NCBI GenBank assembly: GCA_903844735.1
Contig: CAIMUX010000001.1
Location: 1 to 64,000, forward strand
DNA length: 64,000 bases
Direction of reading: 5' to 3'
Source of the DNA: Candidatus Eiseniibacteriota bacterium
GTDB taxonomy: Bacteria > Eisenbacteria > RBG-16-71-46 > CAIMUX01
Position numbers and translations under genes: made by a program
The notes under the pieces: model-generated
What the model saw: only the letters and a program-made list of their open reading frames with translations
Told to the model about the DNA's origin: nothing
The model's database searches: none
Shown: piece by piece, positions 44,495 to 54,024 of the stretch
How the letters are laid out: every line of letters starts with the position of its first letter
Position numbering within the stretch: position 1 is the stretch's first letter

Positions 44495-45463
44495 ATGCAC
44501 GGCGACGAGGGTGAAGAGCAGGGGATCCGCCACGAAATGGGGAGGCTCCGTCTGGACCGCCCCATTCTCTTCCTCGACACGGAGACCACCGGAACCGATC
44601 CGGGGAACGACCGGGTGGTGCAGGTCGGCTTCATCAAGCTGCATCCCGATGGCCGTGAGGAGCTGTTCCGGGGCACGGGTGAGGCGCTGGTACATCCGGA
44701 GCGGCCGATTCCCAACGAATCGACACAGATTCACGGGATCACCGACGAGATGGTGAAAGACGCGCCCACGTTCGAGAGGCTGGCGGATTCCATCCTGGAG
44801 TTCATGGCCGGGGCTGACTTGGCGGGATACAACCTATTGCGGTTCGACGTGCCCCTTCTGCAGGCGGAATTCGCACGGGTCCAGGAGCGGCGCAACCGCA
44901 CCGGCCAGCCCGCCACCAAACCGCTCTGGGATCCGCTCGGAGAGGTCGCCGACCCGGATGGCGCGCCACCGGTGCGGATTCTCGACTCGCAGGTCATCTT
45001 TCATCGCCGCGAGCCGCGGGACCTCTCCGCCGCCGTCCGGTTCTATTGCGGGCACGAGCTGGCCGGGGCGCATGGTGCCCTGGCGGACGCCCGGGCCTCG
45101 CTCGATGTCCTACTCGGCCAGGTGCGCCGCTACGAGGACCTGCCGGCCGAGGTCGAGGGACTTCATCGCGAGAGCAATCCGCCGGACTCCCGTTTCGTCG
45201 ATCGCTCACGAAAGTTCGCCTGGCGTGGCGGCGAGCCGGCGCTGGCGTTCGGCCGACAGCATCGCGATCGGACGCTTCGGGAGCTGGCCCAGGATTTCGA
45301 TGGGCGCGGGTACCTCCTGTGGATCCAGGGGGCGGATTTCTCGCCGGAGGTGAAGAAGCTCGTGGGTGACGCGCTGGAGGGCAAGGTTCCGCGGCGCAAT
45401 CCGGAGACGGGCGAGATCACGTCTATCACATTTGAGGTTTCTCGGAATCGGCCTGGGCGGTGA
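44495..45463 (+). CDS. DEDDh 3'-5' exonuclease (DNA polymerase III epsilon-like)
   Basis: The 322-residue protein has the DnaQ-type exonuclease motifs: ExoI FLDTETTGTDP, ExoII in GYNLLRFDVPLL, and ExoIII HGALADARASLDVLL (His and Asp). The C-terminal 100 residues (AWRGGEPALAFGRQHRDRTL, YLLWIQGADFSPEVKKLVGD) are found in stand-alone exonucleases of this group rather than in polymerase subunits. CCAGGAGG precedes the ATG at 44495. It probably takes part in DNA repair or RNA trimming. Confidence 0.87.
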   Translation: MHGDEGEEQGIRHEMGRLRLDRPILFLDTETTGTDPGNDRVVQVGFIKLHPDGREELFRGTGEALVHPERPIPNESTQIHGITDEMVKDAPTFERLADSILEFMAGADLAGYNLLRFDVPLLQAEFARVQERRNRTGQPATKPLWDPLGEVADPDGAPPVRILDSQVIFHRREPRDLSAAVRFYCGHELAGAHGALADARASLDVLLGQVRRYEDLPAEVEGLHRESNPPDSRFVDRSRKFAWRGGEPALAFGRQHRDRTLRELAQDFDGRGYLLWIQGADFSPEVKKLVGDALEGKVPRRNPETGEITSITFEVSRNRPGR

Positions 45464-45632
45464 AGGCTTTCGGAATTCCTAGCTCATTGAAACGTGGTCC
45501 CGGTGACCCGTAGTCCGCGAATACTCCATGGGTGGCGACTTCCGCCAAACGCCAACACGGGGCGGCCCCGACGGTCTGTTGGAACGGAGGTTCTTTCCAC
45601 GTCCAGCGCACTTCCGGACCCATTACTTTCGA

Positions 45633-45922
45633 TTACGGAATTCGCGGAGCAGAGTGACTGCATGAGGCCCCGGTGCTGCGAACTGCCGGGGTCGCCCCAT
45701 ATGTGCAAGTTGTCGCGTGGTTTGCGGGTGCGGGATGGCGAAGTTGGGCTCGGCGTTTCGCCGGGGCGTTCACCTGAGAACGTGGTGGACCGTCCGTATT
45801 CGCGCGAAACCGCCTCTGACTCTCTCCCTCTCGGTTCTCCCCGGCGAAGTGGTGAAGTGCGTTCGACTCGGATCCCGTGCAAGACGGTTATCGAACTCAC
45901 GGGCGGAGCGGTGAATGCATGC
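45633..45922 (+). repeat. ~290-nt intergenic repeat with conserved hairpins, copy R1
   Basis: This non-coding block aligns by eye with 48152-48443 and 54025-54313: same orientation, nearly the same length (290, 292, 289), with ends near ttacggaa and cggtga. Hairpin A is GGCCCCGG (45666-45673) with CCGGGGTC (45686-45693). Hairpin B is CCA/GTG (45697-45699, 45703-45705) with CGC/TGG (45714-45716, 45718-45720). The bases before it, from 45464, hold nothing recognisable. No open frame is shared by all copies, so a structured RNA or a non-autonomous element is more likely than a gene. Confidence 0.55.
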
Positions 45923-46148
45923 CGCCTCTGTCGGCCGGTGGTCCATCCTAAGCCCTAGTCGGAACGAGGGCGGAAATGCCGGATACAGTCAGGAGTCTTG
46001 TCCACAGACGCTCGGCCAGCCACTATCCCGACCGAAGTCGGCATCTACAGTGACCGACGCCACCGTTCGGCCGGCCACCCCTGGAGTCTTGAGACGGGCA
46101 GCTCTCAGGGCTTCCTTCGCCCGAGCGATCAGGCTGCTGCAAAGTGGG

Positions 46149-46177
46149 TTGACAGCCCCGCCTCTAAGGAGTATAAT
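46149..46177 (+). promoter_or_regulatory. Perfect consensus sigma-70 promoter
   Basis: TTGACA (46149-46154), 17 bases, then TATAAT (46172-46177): an exact match to the housekeeping consensus, rare in such GC-rich DNA. Transcription would start near 46184, about 435 bases before the next gene. Confidence 0.75.
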
Positions 46178-46183
46178 CTTGCT

Positions 46184-46618
46184 CGTCGGTCGACGGGCGC
46201 CGCCTGTCGATGGGACATCTGGCGCTGGTTCGTGTGATCCTTCCGCTCGACGCGGTATGTGCGGAAGGCGTGAGGTGTTGGTGTACCTGAACACCGGGCA
46301 TGCCATCCTGTTTGCCGGACAGACTGATGCCTGTGACCGGATCCGCATGCCTGTCGTGCCAGCGCTCGGCTGGACTCATCACTCACAGTTACTTGGAGTG
46401 GGGCGAAGGGCGCCCGGGGGCGATGGTTTGACTTATCGGCTCGCCTTGCGTTCGGGTTTTCAGGAGGGGGCAGCATTCTACCGGCGTTCGCGGAGGCATC
46501 AAGAGGAGGATTCAGCGCGACGGGCTTCACCTGGCGGAGACCACCGGGAAGCTGCAGCCAAGTCGGTATGACCCGAAAGGAAGAGCCAGGAAAACGCAAC
46601 CAGAAGGAGGAGGGAGCA
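46184..46618 (+). other. Long structured leader or non-coding RNA
   Basis: No convincing gene lies between the consensus promoter and the lipoprotein start. A strong hairpin, CCTTCCGC (46239-46246) with GCGGAAGG (46261-46268), is visible. I found no match to tmRNA, RNase P, SRP or 6S RNA signatures. It is either a long 5' leader of the next gene or an independent small RNA. Confidence 0.4.
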
Positions 46619-47482
46619 GTGCACGCAATCAACAAGCGGTGGGTGATTCTGGGGCTCTTGGCCGTGACGTTGGCCACCGGCTGCATCGAGGTGGACCGGT
46701 CGCCCACCTACCGGGTAGTCGGGTGGAAGTATCAGATCTATACAGTAGAGAGGGAATCCCGCACAGCGGAGCGCCTGATTGCCGGGGTCATCATCGATCA
46801 GGACATGAGGGCGGAGAGCTTCATGCTGGAGGCCGACTATGGCATCGCCGGCTACGAGGTCATTCCAGTCGATACGCTTGTCGCTCAAGCCTACCGAGAT
46901 TCGATCCTGGAGGTTATGCTCGCCAATGGGAACTACAATCCGGCGCAGCACGCTCCCCCCATCTTCTATCAGAGCACTGATATCGTGGCAGACGGCGCGG
47001 TGGGGATGCGGGTCACCTTTGACGTGCGGGATGTCAGTGCCGACCTCCACGGCATCGATCCCGGTGACTCAGTGGGCTTTGGCGGAACCACCCAGACTGA
47101 CCTGGACGACGGCGGCGGCCTGACCGGGTACGGCGCAGACATTCATCCCGTCGTGCCGCTTCCCGCATCGGCCGGCTTGAACGAGCTTCTGCCCGACCTC
47201 AGGCCGGGGCTTCGGATCGGCGGGATCTTCCCCAACCCCCTGCGGGGTCAGGCAACTGTCTCGTACACGTTGCCGCGGACGTCCCCGGTGAACCTCGATG
47301 TCTTTGACATTGGAGGGCGGCTGGTGACGCGATTAGTGACTGAGAATCAATCGGCCGGGGACCACCAGGTGACCTGGGATGGCCGGGATGAGGCCGGCAA
47401 CGTGCTACCTTCTGGAGTGTACGTGTCCAGACTCACGACGTCCCGAGGCGTGGCGACAAAGAAGATCGTGGTGACAAGATGA
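46619..47482 (+). CDS. Lipoprotein with FlgD-like C-terminal tail
   Basis: The 287-residue protein begins at GTG after AAGGAGGAGGG and has a lipoprotein signal (WVILGLLAVTLATGC), cutting before Cys23. The middle contains no recognised domain (FEVTFDVRDVSADLHGID-like text, read here as GMRVTFDVRDVSADLHGIDP). The last 85 residues form the FlgD-Ig-like domain (GIFPNPLRGQATVSYTLP, SGVYVSRLTTSRG) ending in KKIVVTR. It probably sits at the outer membrane or cell surface. Expression may depend on the consensus promoter 435 bases upstream. Confidence 0.75.
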   Translation: MHAINKRWVILGLLAVTLATGCIEVDRSPTYRVVGWKYQIYTVERESRTAERLIAGVIIDQDMRAESFMLEADYGIAGYEVIPVDTLVAQAYRDSILEVMLANGNYNPAQHAPPIFYQSTDIVADGAVGMRVTFDVRDVSADLHGIDPGDSVGFGGTTQTDLDDGGGLTGYGADIHPVVPLPASAGLNELLPDLRPGLRIGGIFPNPLRGQATVSYTLPRTSPVNLDVFDIGGRLVTRLVTENQSAGDHQVTWDGRDEAGNVLPSGVYVSRLTTSRGVATKKIVVTR

Positions 47483-47559
47483 GGTCGGGCACCACATAGC
47501 GTACTGTGCCGAAACAGTGCGCCGTGCATTGGCGCTGGCTCCCGGTGGGTGCAAGTCCA

Positions 47560-47975
47560 GCCAGGCGACGGGCATCACCATGGGCAGTCCCGTGGACGAA
47601 CCCGGCCGGGGTCTTGACGAGATCCAACACGAAGTGACCCTGACGAGGGCACTGCTCGTTGCGGACCACGAGGTGACGCAGTCCGAGTGCCAGGCTGTGA
47701 TGTTTTGGAACGAGTCCTACTTCCAAGGCGCGAATCGTCCGGTGGAGATGGTGACCTGGTACGACGCCGTGAGCTACTGCAACTTGCGGTCCACCGGCGA
47801 TGGGCTCACGGCCGCGTACACGCTCACGGGTGTTACTTACAGCGGGAATCACATCATCAGCGCCACCGTTACGTGGAAGCAGGCCGCCAACGGGTGTCGC
47901 CTGTTGACCGAGGCGGAATGGGAGTATGCCTGCCGGGCGACAAGTGCCACGGCCTTCTGCAACGAGGAGGGGCGC
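47560..47975 (+). pseudogene. Formylglycine-generating-enzyme-like (FGE-sulfatase) domain fragment
   Basis: The frame contains the family's recognisable text: TMGSPVDEPGRGLDEIQHEV, ADHEVTQSECQAVMFWN, NRPVEMVTWYDAVSYCN, NGCRLLTEAEWEYACRATSA. It starts abruptly at the MGSP motif without the normal N-terminus or a signal peptide, and stops making sense after FCNEE. The C-terminal half with the remaining active-site region is gone. It is a broken piece of an exported FGE-like protein. Confidence 0.7.
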
Positions 47976-48151
47976 AGCCCCGAGTCGGCCAGAGCGCGAC
48001 CACCCGGCAGGGCCTGACCGGGCTCCGGTTTTCGCGGCCGGTGGGCCATCTGCCATTAATCGCTATGTTGCGAAACAGGTTGGCCGGTTGGGAGCATTCA
48101 CCCCGAAGATGGAGAGTGATTAGTAAACCGTCCTAAACGGGGATCCGTATC

Positions 48152-48443
48152 TTGTAATCACGAACTCAGGTGGCCCGAGTGGTGAACACAGGCCCCGGTG
48201 GTGAGTGCTGCCGGGATCTCGCTCTATCCGCATTTGACGCAGAGAGTTGCGATGGGAGCGCGAGCCGGCGGACTCTCTGGTCCGGGGCGGCAGAGAACGG
48301 CGATCGGGGCTGTTTGCCCGATTCGGCCTTCCGGACGGCGAGACTCTCTCTTTCTCGATTCTCTGTTTCGAAGTGGTGGAGGCACCCGTCGGCATTGGGG
48401 GCCAGTGCCCGACGGCTTCCGAGCTCGGGTCCGCGGTGACCGA
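48152..48443 (+). repeat. ~290-nt intergenic repeat with conserved hairpins, copy R2
   Basis: Second copy of the block at 45633-45922. Hairpin A is GGCCCCGG (48191-48198) with CCGGGATC (48211-48218), with one mismatch. Hairpin B is CTCT and CG (48222-48225, 48229-48230) with CG and AGAG (48238-48239, 48241-48244). The later block gactctctctttctcgattc is shared with the other two copies. It lies just after the FGE-like fragment. Confidence 0.55.
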
Positions 48444-48689
48444 CCTTGCTGTTGCCGTACCGCTGGATATGGACGGAGGCTTCTTGCGACATCCGGCTGC
48501 CGCCCTTCCCGCGCAGACCCGGCCGCGCCGACCCGCCCCGGCGAGTCCCCGCCGGGGATGGCTCCGTTCGGCACCGATCCTGCGGCTCTCAGCGGTCATG
48601 GACGCCATCCCGACATCTCGGGGCGTGGACGCGAGAGCGCGGCAGACCCAGGGACGGAAGCGACGCACACTCCGCGCGCGCGTCGTTCC

Positions 48690-48915
48690 ACCGACACCCC
48701 CCACGGTCGCGTACGAGCGTACCCCCGGCGCCGGTCCGGCGCCTCTACCCGGGGCCTACCGCCGACACGAGCCGGAGAAAATGGTCCTGCACGGCGTGGT
48801 GCGGGACCACCTCGATACGTTTCTCGACCGAGCGCGTGGTCCGGAGAGCGACGGCTACCCGCGTTTCGTCGAACACGAGTTCCTCCATCTCGACTGTGGG
48901 CTGCTCTGTCACCCG
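48690..48915 (+). pseudogene. IS91-type transposase zinc-binding domain fragment
   Basis: The frame reads AYRRHEPEKMVLHGVVRDHL, DTFLDRARGPESDGYPRFVE and HEFLHLDCGLL, the N-terminal part of transposases with the zinc-binding domain of the IS91/IS801 group. It ends before the zinc cysteines and the catalytic tyrosines. It is a dead fragment of a rolling-circle IS. Confidence 0.55.
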
Positions 48916-48916
48916 G

Positions 48917-49102
48917 AAGCTGTACCTGTTCGTACCGACCCTGCTCTTGTTCGGATGCAGAGGCGACAACGGCACGAAGCTGCCCGGCACGACGACCGGT
49001 ACTCCATCACCCGCGTCGAGGGCGATGCCTGGGCGAACGCGACTTCCGTTGGCAGCTCTCCGCCACCGCACGTCGTCGGGACGGGAGTATCCTTCACGGT
49101 GA
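48917..49102 (+). pseudogene. Lipoprotein leader fragment
   Basis: One frame reads RKLYLFVPTLLLFGCRGDNG, a convincing lipoprotein signal with lipobox LLFGC, directly after the transposase fragment and without a start codon. What follows is Ser/Thr/Pro/Arg-rich and not recognised. Probably the 5' end of a deleted gene. Confidence 0.4.
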
Positions 49103-49169
49103 CCGCGTAGGGGGCGGTGCCTCCGTCGTGGGGCCGGCAATGAACTGTCGGTAAACGCACGAGGTATGT

Positions 49170-49553
49170 ATGCACGACCCCGAATTGTTGTCTCAGGTTG
49201 CTGCCCTCCGCGTCCGCGGGCTTACGACCCAGGCGATTGCGCGGGAGCTGGGCATTCGTCCCGCCGAGGCGGCCGCCACCGTCCGTGCGAGTGCACAAGG
49301 TCGCTCCGCGCCCGGGTTCGCAAGGGTCGATCTGATTATCGGACGCCGCAAGATCTACTCGCAGGCTCTCGACCCGCCCCGGTTCCTCGATCACTCCGTC
49401 GAAAGAGACCGCATCCGGAAGGACTACCACAGGGTCCACTTCGGGGAGTTCGTGGCGATCACGGGGAGTGAGAGCTATCGCGCGGGGAAACTGAAGCGGA
49501 CACCGGGATGCTCAGTCTTCTTCGAGCAACGATCCTGCCGCGGACGACCCTAA
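49170..49553 (+). CDS. Small protein with N-terminal helix-turn-helix, possibly chimeric
   Basis: The 127-residue frame starts with a helix-turn-helix-like segment (LSQVAALRVRGLTTQAIARE, LGIRPAEAAATVRASA). The following 80 residues (VDLIIGRRKIYSQALDPPRF, HSVERDRIRKDYHRVHFGEF) do not belong to any family I recognise. The abrupt change near residue 45 and the many broken genes around it suggest the gene may be a fusion of two fragments. It is convergent with, and overlaps by four bases, the membrane protein gene on the other strand. Confidence 0.45.
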   Translation: MHDPELLSQVAALRVRGLTTQAIARELGIRPAEAAATVRASAQGRSAPGFARVDLIIGRRKIYSQALDPPRFLDHSVERDRIRKDYHRVHFGEFVAITGSESYRAGKLKRTPGCSVFFEQRSCRGRP

Positions 49554-51466
49554 CGAGGCAAGACGCTGCCCGGTTCTTGTTTCTGTAAGAGGAGGATCCC
49601 GAAGCGGTCGTCCTGGAGAGGTGGCGCACCGAAGCCGCCGACGGGGCTGTAGTTGCGAGTCAGCCAGCCGAAGAGCTCCTGGCCATAATCACGGCCGAAG
49701 AACTGATAGCCATACTCAGAAGTGTCCTTGTGGACCAGCACCACGAAATCCGGAGGCCGCGCCTGAAAATCGGAGAGAATGCGCCCTTCGCCGAACAGGG
49801 TCATCTCGAGCGGCATGAAGTTGATGTACGCGGTGGGATTCGGTGTCCGGCAGAGGTAGTTGAGCATGACCCCCTCGGGCAGAACCGCCAGCGTCTCACC
49901 TGGCTTGAGCGTGCGGCGGAGTTGGTCGAGAACCGCGTTGACATAAACCCCGTATCCATCTGCCCGAATGACGCCATGGCCGTCGTCGGCTACCCGCACG
50001 GTCCGGCGCTGCAGGAACTGGTTCTGGCCATACAGATAGGCCATGACCGTGACGGTCAGAAGCACCAGCATGGATGCGCGAAAGACGCGACGTGCTCCGC
50101 CGAACCGGGAAATCAGATCCGGTATCCAGTCCCAGAGAATCACCACCAGTACGAGCGCCGCCGGCATGGCCAGCGCGAATCCGTAATGATAGATGTGTGT
50201 ATTTAGGGCCATCTTCGACAGAAGCACCAGAGCCAGAATGACAAACGAAATCCGACGGATGAGGGCATCGGCGCAAAAGGGGTCGCGACGGAACTGGATA
50301 AAGCGGACCAGCAGCAGGATGGCCGCCACGACGAGAAACAGAGGCCAGGGCCGGGCCGTGTCGCCCCAGCCTATCCCGCGCCATAAAAGTGACATGATGC
50401 TGCCGGCCGTAAGGAAGGTACCGGCCGCGATCAGGTTGCGATGTCCGCCCAGACGACGGCAGGCGAGGGAGACGAACACGCTCGGAACGATCCACATGGC
50501 GTAGTAGCCCGTCCATCGCAGGAGGACCGCCAGGCTACCGGCAACATCATCACTGCCCATCCCGGTGCGGTAGAAGGCCAAGGATGTGGCACCGATACTC
50601 GCCCCGGTGTGGAAAGGTGCGAGCACACCCGCCCAGGCTTGCGCGAGCGGCATCACTCGGTATAGCAAGCCAACGGCCAGCAATGGAGGCAGGAGAAAGG
50701 AACCGACGAACGTTGCCACCACAGAGATCCCGCGCGCCGGACCGGGTCGCAGGGTGAGCAAGGTGAGACCGACCGCAGCCAGGCAGGCGGTCGAGGCCGC
50801 GAAGAAGATCTCTATCTTCGTCAGTGTTACCAGACCGAGAGCGAAGCCACCCAGGGCAACCGCGGGCAGTCCCAGGCGTCGGACCTGCCACAGGCACACC
50901 AGGGCTGCGAGGGACAGAAGGAGACCGTGCGTGATCTCGTGGGAGTACGGACAGACATAGTTGTAATTGCCGTTGGGAACAAACTGGCCGAAAGCGAACA
51001 GGAGCACGAACACCATGCCGGCCCCGAAGGCGGCTCCCCGGCCGGCGATCTGGCGCAGAGCGTAGTACAACAGCAGAAGCAGCCCCGTGAGCAGGAGTAG
51101 ATTGAAAGTGACGAGAACGAGGAACCCGGTGCCGAACATTCTGAAGACGAAAGCGTTGAGGTACTGAGAGAGCGGCCCGCTGAAGAACTCGATATCGGCA
51201 TACAGCCTTCGCCCCTCTGTCAACTGCCAGGGGACGTAAAGCTCTCGCCCGAAATCGACCAGGATGTCCGGCCATGTGCACCAGGTCCAATGCGCCATCC
51301 AAGCCGCTGTCGAGATGAGAGCCAGGGTTGCCAGGCCGTCCCAAAGGAGAGGGGAAAAGGCGGTGGCGATCGGCGGGCCCTTGCCGACAAGGCGACCGAA
51401 AGCCACAGACAAAGGGTCTGTTCGGGCCTCCGGTGTTTCCGGACGTGTTGGTTTGGGCCGACCCAT
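49550..51466 (-). CDS. GT39/ArnT-like multi-spanning glycosyltransferase-type membrane protein
   Basis: The 638-residue protein has about 12 hydrophobic helices and the first-loop acidic motif ILVDFGRELYVPWQLTEGRR typical of GT-C glycosyltransferases (protein mannosyl- and aminoarabinose-transferase type), which use lipid-linked sugars on the outer face of the membrane. The soluble C-terminal part (LAVLPEGVMLNYLCRTPNPT) is also seen in such proteins. Three in-frame ATGs lie close together (51505, 51487, 51466); none has a clear SD, and I took the one just before the conserved part. Acceptor and donor are unknown. Confidence 0.72.
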   Translation of the reverse strand: MGRPKPTRPETPEARTDPLSVAFGRLVGKGPPIATAFSPLLWDGLATLALISTAAWMAHWTWCTWPDILVDFGRELYVPWQLTEGRRLYADIEFFSGPLSQYLNAFVFRMFGTGFLVLVTFNLLLLTGLLLLLYYALRQIAGRGAAFGAGMVFVLLFAFGQFVPNGNYNYVCPYSHEITHGLLLSLAALVCLWQVRRLGLPAVALGGFALGLVTLTKIEIFFAASTACLAAVGLTLLTLRPGPARGISVVATFVGSFLLPPLLAVGLLYRVMPLAQAWAGVLAPFHTGASIGATSLAFYRTGMGSDDVAGSLAVLLRWTGYYAMWIVPSVFVSLACRRLGGHRNLIAAGTFLTAGSIMSLLWRGIGWGDTARPWPLFLVVAAILLLVRFIQFRRDPFCADALIRRISFVILALVLLSKMALNTHIYHYGFALAMPAALVLVVILWDWIPDLISRFGGARRVFRASMLVLLTVTVMAYLYGQNQFLQRRTVRVADDGHGVIRADGYGVYVNAVLDQLRRTLKPGETLAVLPEGVMLNYLCRTPNPTAYINFMPLEMTLFGEGRILSDFQARPPDFVVLVHKDTSEYGYQFFGRDYGQELFGWLTRNYSPVGGFGAPPLQDDRFGILLLQKQEPGSVLPR

Positions 51467-51926
51467 GATCCGGCCTTTCGTCCCCATGTTCCACGACCCA
51501 ATCATCCGATCGCAGAGCCGATACGACAATCTGTCGCCCTGGACACCGCTCGCGCCAGCCCAAACGACGTTAGCCGAGGTCTGTGACAGCGTCAAGGTTG
51601 CTTCCGGCCACTCCGCGGTCCGGTCAATGTATCGTCGACAAGGACATCGGGGTTTCCTCTGGGGGCACCACCTGGGGATCCTGTGGCCATTGCCATCGTT
51701 TCATGCCGCGGGACCCGCGGATGCATTCCTGTGATCAGGCACGGGTGACTCGCCGCGGGGTTGGAGTCGCGCGCAGAGATCGGATATGCTCGGTGGCGGT
51801 CGCGCATGGCAGGCCGGAAGGGGGACCGGAGTTTGAAGACCTCGCTCGTCGAGAACCGGGAGACGGACCTGAGCCGTCTCTTGCCCCGTCTGCGTGGGTT
51901 CGACTGCGGACGGCCGAGGTAGCGTC

Positions 51927-53939
51927 GTGTCGAGTGGTGTCGGGTACGGCTCCCATGGGACCGAGGAGATCGGCGCCGGCGGGTGGATTCGATTCGCGGC
52001 CGCCGCGGCGCTGATCCTCTGCACGCTGGTTGCTTACTACCCGGCCTTGCATGCCGGCTTCATCTGGGACGACGACGACTACCTGACCGGCAACCCAACC
52101 CTGAGCGACCTGCAGGGTCTGCGACGGATCTGGCTGGAACCCGGGGCCGTGCCCCAGTACTACCCGCTCGTTCACACCACATTCTGGATCGAGAGGCACC
52201 TCTGGGGCCTGCGCCCGGCCGGCTTCCATCTCACGAACATCCTGCTGCATGTCCTCAGCGCGCTTCTCGTCTGGCGTCTGCTGTCCCGGTTGAAGATGCC
52301 GGGGGCATGGCTGGCGGCCGCTCTCTTCGCCACCCACCCCGTCCAGGTCGAATCGGTGGCCTGGATCACTGAACGCAAGAACGTGCTCATGGGGTTGTTC
52401 TACGTGGCGGCCCTCTACGCCTACCTGCGGACTCTGGACCGGCTCGAGAGGGAAGGCGGATCGAGGCGGCGCTGGTACATCATCAGCCTTGCGCTCTTCC
52501 TCGGCTCTCTGGCCAGCAAGACGGTGGCCGCATCGTTTCCCGTGACCGTGCTGTTGCTCGTCTGGTGGAAGCGGGGAAGGCTCTCGTTCCGAGACGTGTG
52601 TCCCCTCTTGCCGTTCTTCCTCGCCGGCGCCGGGATGGGACTCGTCACGCTTTGGATGGAGAAACGTCACGTCGGAGCCCACGGGGCCGAATGGGACTTC
52701 TCTCTGCTCGAACGTATCCTCGTGGCGGGACGGGCCTTCTGGTTTTACCTGAGAAAGCTGATCCTTCCGTGGCCACTGTCCTTCGTCTATCCGCGATGGT
52801 CGGTCAGCCCGACGGCCCTGTGGCAGTATGCGTTTCCGCTGACGGCGCTGGGGCTCTATGCGGCCCTCTGGCGGTTCCGGCAACGGTGGGGGCGCGGCCC
52901 GCTGGCCGCCGCGCTCTTCTACGGCGCGACCCTTTTTCCCGCGCTGGGCTTCTTCAATATCTATCCGATGCGCTACACCTTCGTCGCCGACCACTATCAG
53001 TATCTGGCGGCGTTGGGACCGATGGTTCTCCTTGCCTCGGCCGCGGCGGGCTCAGCCAGACGACTACGGCGCCCCGCGAGTTTCGGGAAAGGGAGGGCCG
53101 AACACGGGCGGCCTCCGGGCTTGCGAGAGGCAGGCCTTGCTCTCCTCCTCCTGCTGGGCCTAAGCGGGGCTACATGGCACCGGGCTCGTGTCTATCGCGA
53201 TATCGAGACCCTCTGGCTGGATACCATCAGGACGTCGCCGACCGCCTGGCTGGCCCACCACAACATCGCCTGCGTCTACCTCGAACAGCGGCGCTACGAC
53301 CTCGCCGTCCGGTACTTCGAACAAGCGCAGCGGCTGCACCCGAGCGACGAGGTCACCTTGGTGTCGCTGGGGCGGGCCTGCGTCATGGCCGGGCGCCTGG
53401 AGGAGGCTGTCCGGTGGTTCGAGGAGTCTCTCCGGGTCCGGCCGGACCGGACGGAGACGCACAACAACCTTGGACTCGCACTCTTCAGCCTCGGCAGAAA
53501 GAAAGAGGCGATGGTCCACTTCCGAAAAGCGGAGGAGCTCGACCCCAAGTACCCCTCGGCCCAACGGAATCTCGCCAATGCTCTGGTCGACGAAGGGAAC
53601 GTGAAAGAGGCGGCCATGCATTTGCGCAAGGCGCTCGAACTAGAACCCACCGACGCGCAATCGATGTACAGGCTGGCGCTCCTCATGATCATTTCCGAGG
53701 ACCCTGCCTTCCGGGATCCTCCCGCAGCCGTGACGCTGGCCGAGGGCGCGGTCCGGCATTCCCAAGCGGGGAACCCGATGTACCTGCGTTTGCTGGCCGA
53801 GGCCTACTCCCAGGCGGGATTGACGGAGAAGGCGGCTCTGACCTTGAAGCAGGCGGAACGCCTCTCGTCCGCCACCGGCCGGACGGATCAAGCCCCGGAG
53901 ATACCGGAAGAGCTCCGGGCACTGAAGTCAGGGCGCTGA
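51927..53939 (+). CDS. TMTC-like membrane protein with C-terminal TPR repeats
   Basis: The 670-residue protein has about ten hydrophobic helices with the loop motif HAGFIWDDDDYLTGNP and FATHPVQVESVAWITERKNV, typical of TMTC-type GT-C proteins. Four or five TPR units follow (AWLAHHNIACVYLEQRRYDL, TETHNNLGLALFSLGRKKEA, PSAQRNLANALVDEGNVKEA). TMTC relatives O-mannosylate proteins in animals; bacterial members are uncharacterised. I chose the GTG at 51927 after GAGG; a GTG at 51894 is also open. It diverges from the GT39-like gene 460 bases upstream, and the two may serve surface glycosylation together. Confidence 0.8.
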   Translation: MSSGVGYGSHGTEEIGAGGWIRFAAAAALILCTLVAYYPALHAGFIWDDDDYLTGNPTLSDLQGLRRIWLEPGAVPQYYPLVHTTFWIERHLWGLRPAGFHLTNILLHVLSALLVWRLLSRLKMPGAWLAAALFATHPVQVESVAWITERKNVLMGLFYVAALYAYLRTLDRLEREGGSRRRWYIISLALFLGSLASKTVAASFPVTVLLLVWWKRGRLSFRDVCPLLPFFLAGAGMGLVTLWMEKRHVGAHGAEWDFSLLERILVAGRAFWFYLRKLILPWPLSFVYPRWSVSPTALWQYAFPLTALGLYAALWRFRQRWGRGPLAAALFYGATLFPALGFFNIYPMRYTFVADHYQYLAALGPMVLLASAAAGSARRLRRPASFGKGRAEHGRPPGLREAGLALLLLLGLSGATWHRARVYRDIETLWLDTIRTSPTAWLAHHNIACVYLEQRRYDLAVRYFEQAQRLHPSDEVTLVSLGRACVMAGRLEEAVRWFEESLRVRPDRTETHNNLGLALFSLGRKKEAMVHFRKAEELDPKYPSAQRNLANALVDEGNVKEAAMHLRKALELEPTDAQSMYRLALLMIISEDPAFRDPPAAVTLAEGAVRHSQAGNPMYLRLLAEAYSQAGLTEKAALTLKQAERLSSATGRTDQAPEIPEELRALKSGR

Positions 53940-54024
53940 CCCATTCGATACGGACAATGCGTCGTGTGAGCGTTCACCGCAATCGCGCAGGTTCGTGTTC
54001 GGTGCGGCGAGGCTGTTCTCTCCA

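Noticed and set aside
45464-46620. A known housekeeping RNA (tmRNA, RNase P, 6S or SRP) in the large gap
   Set aside because: None of the conserved cores of these RNAs could be found on either strand.
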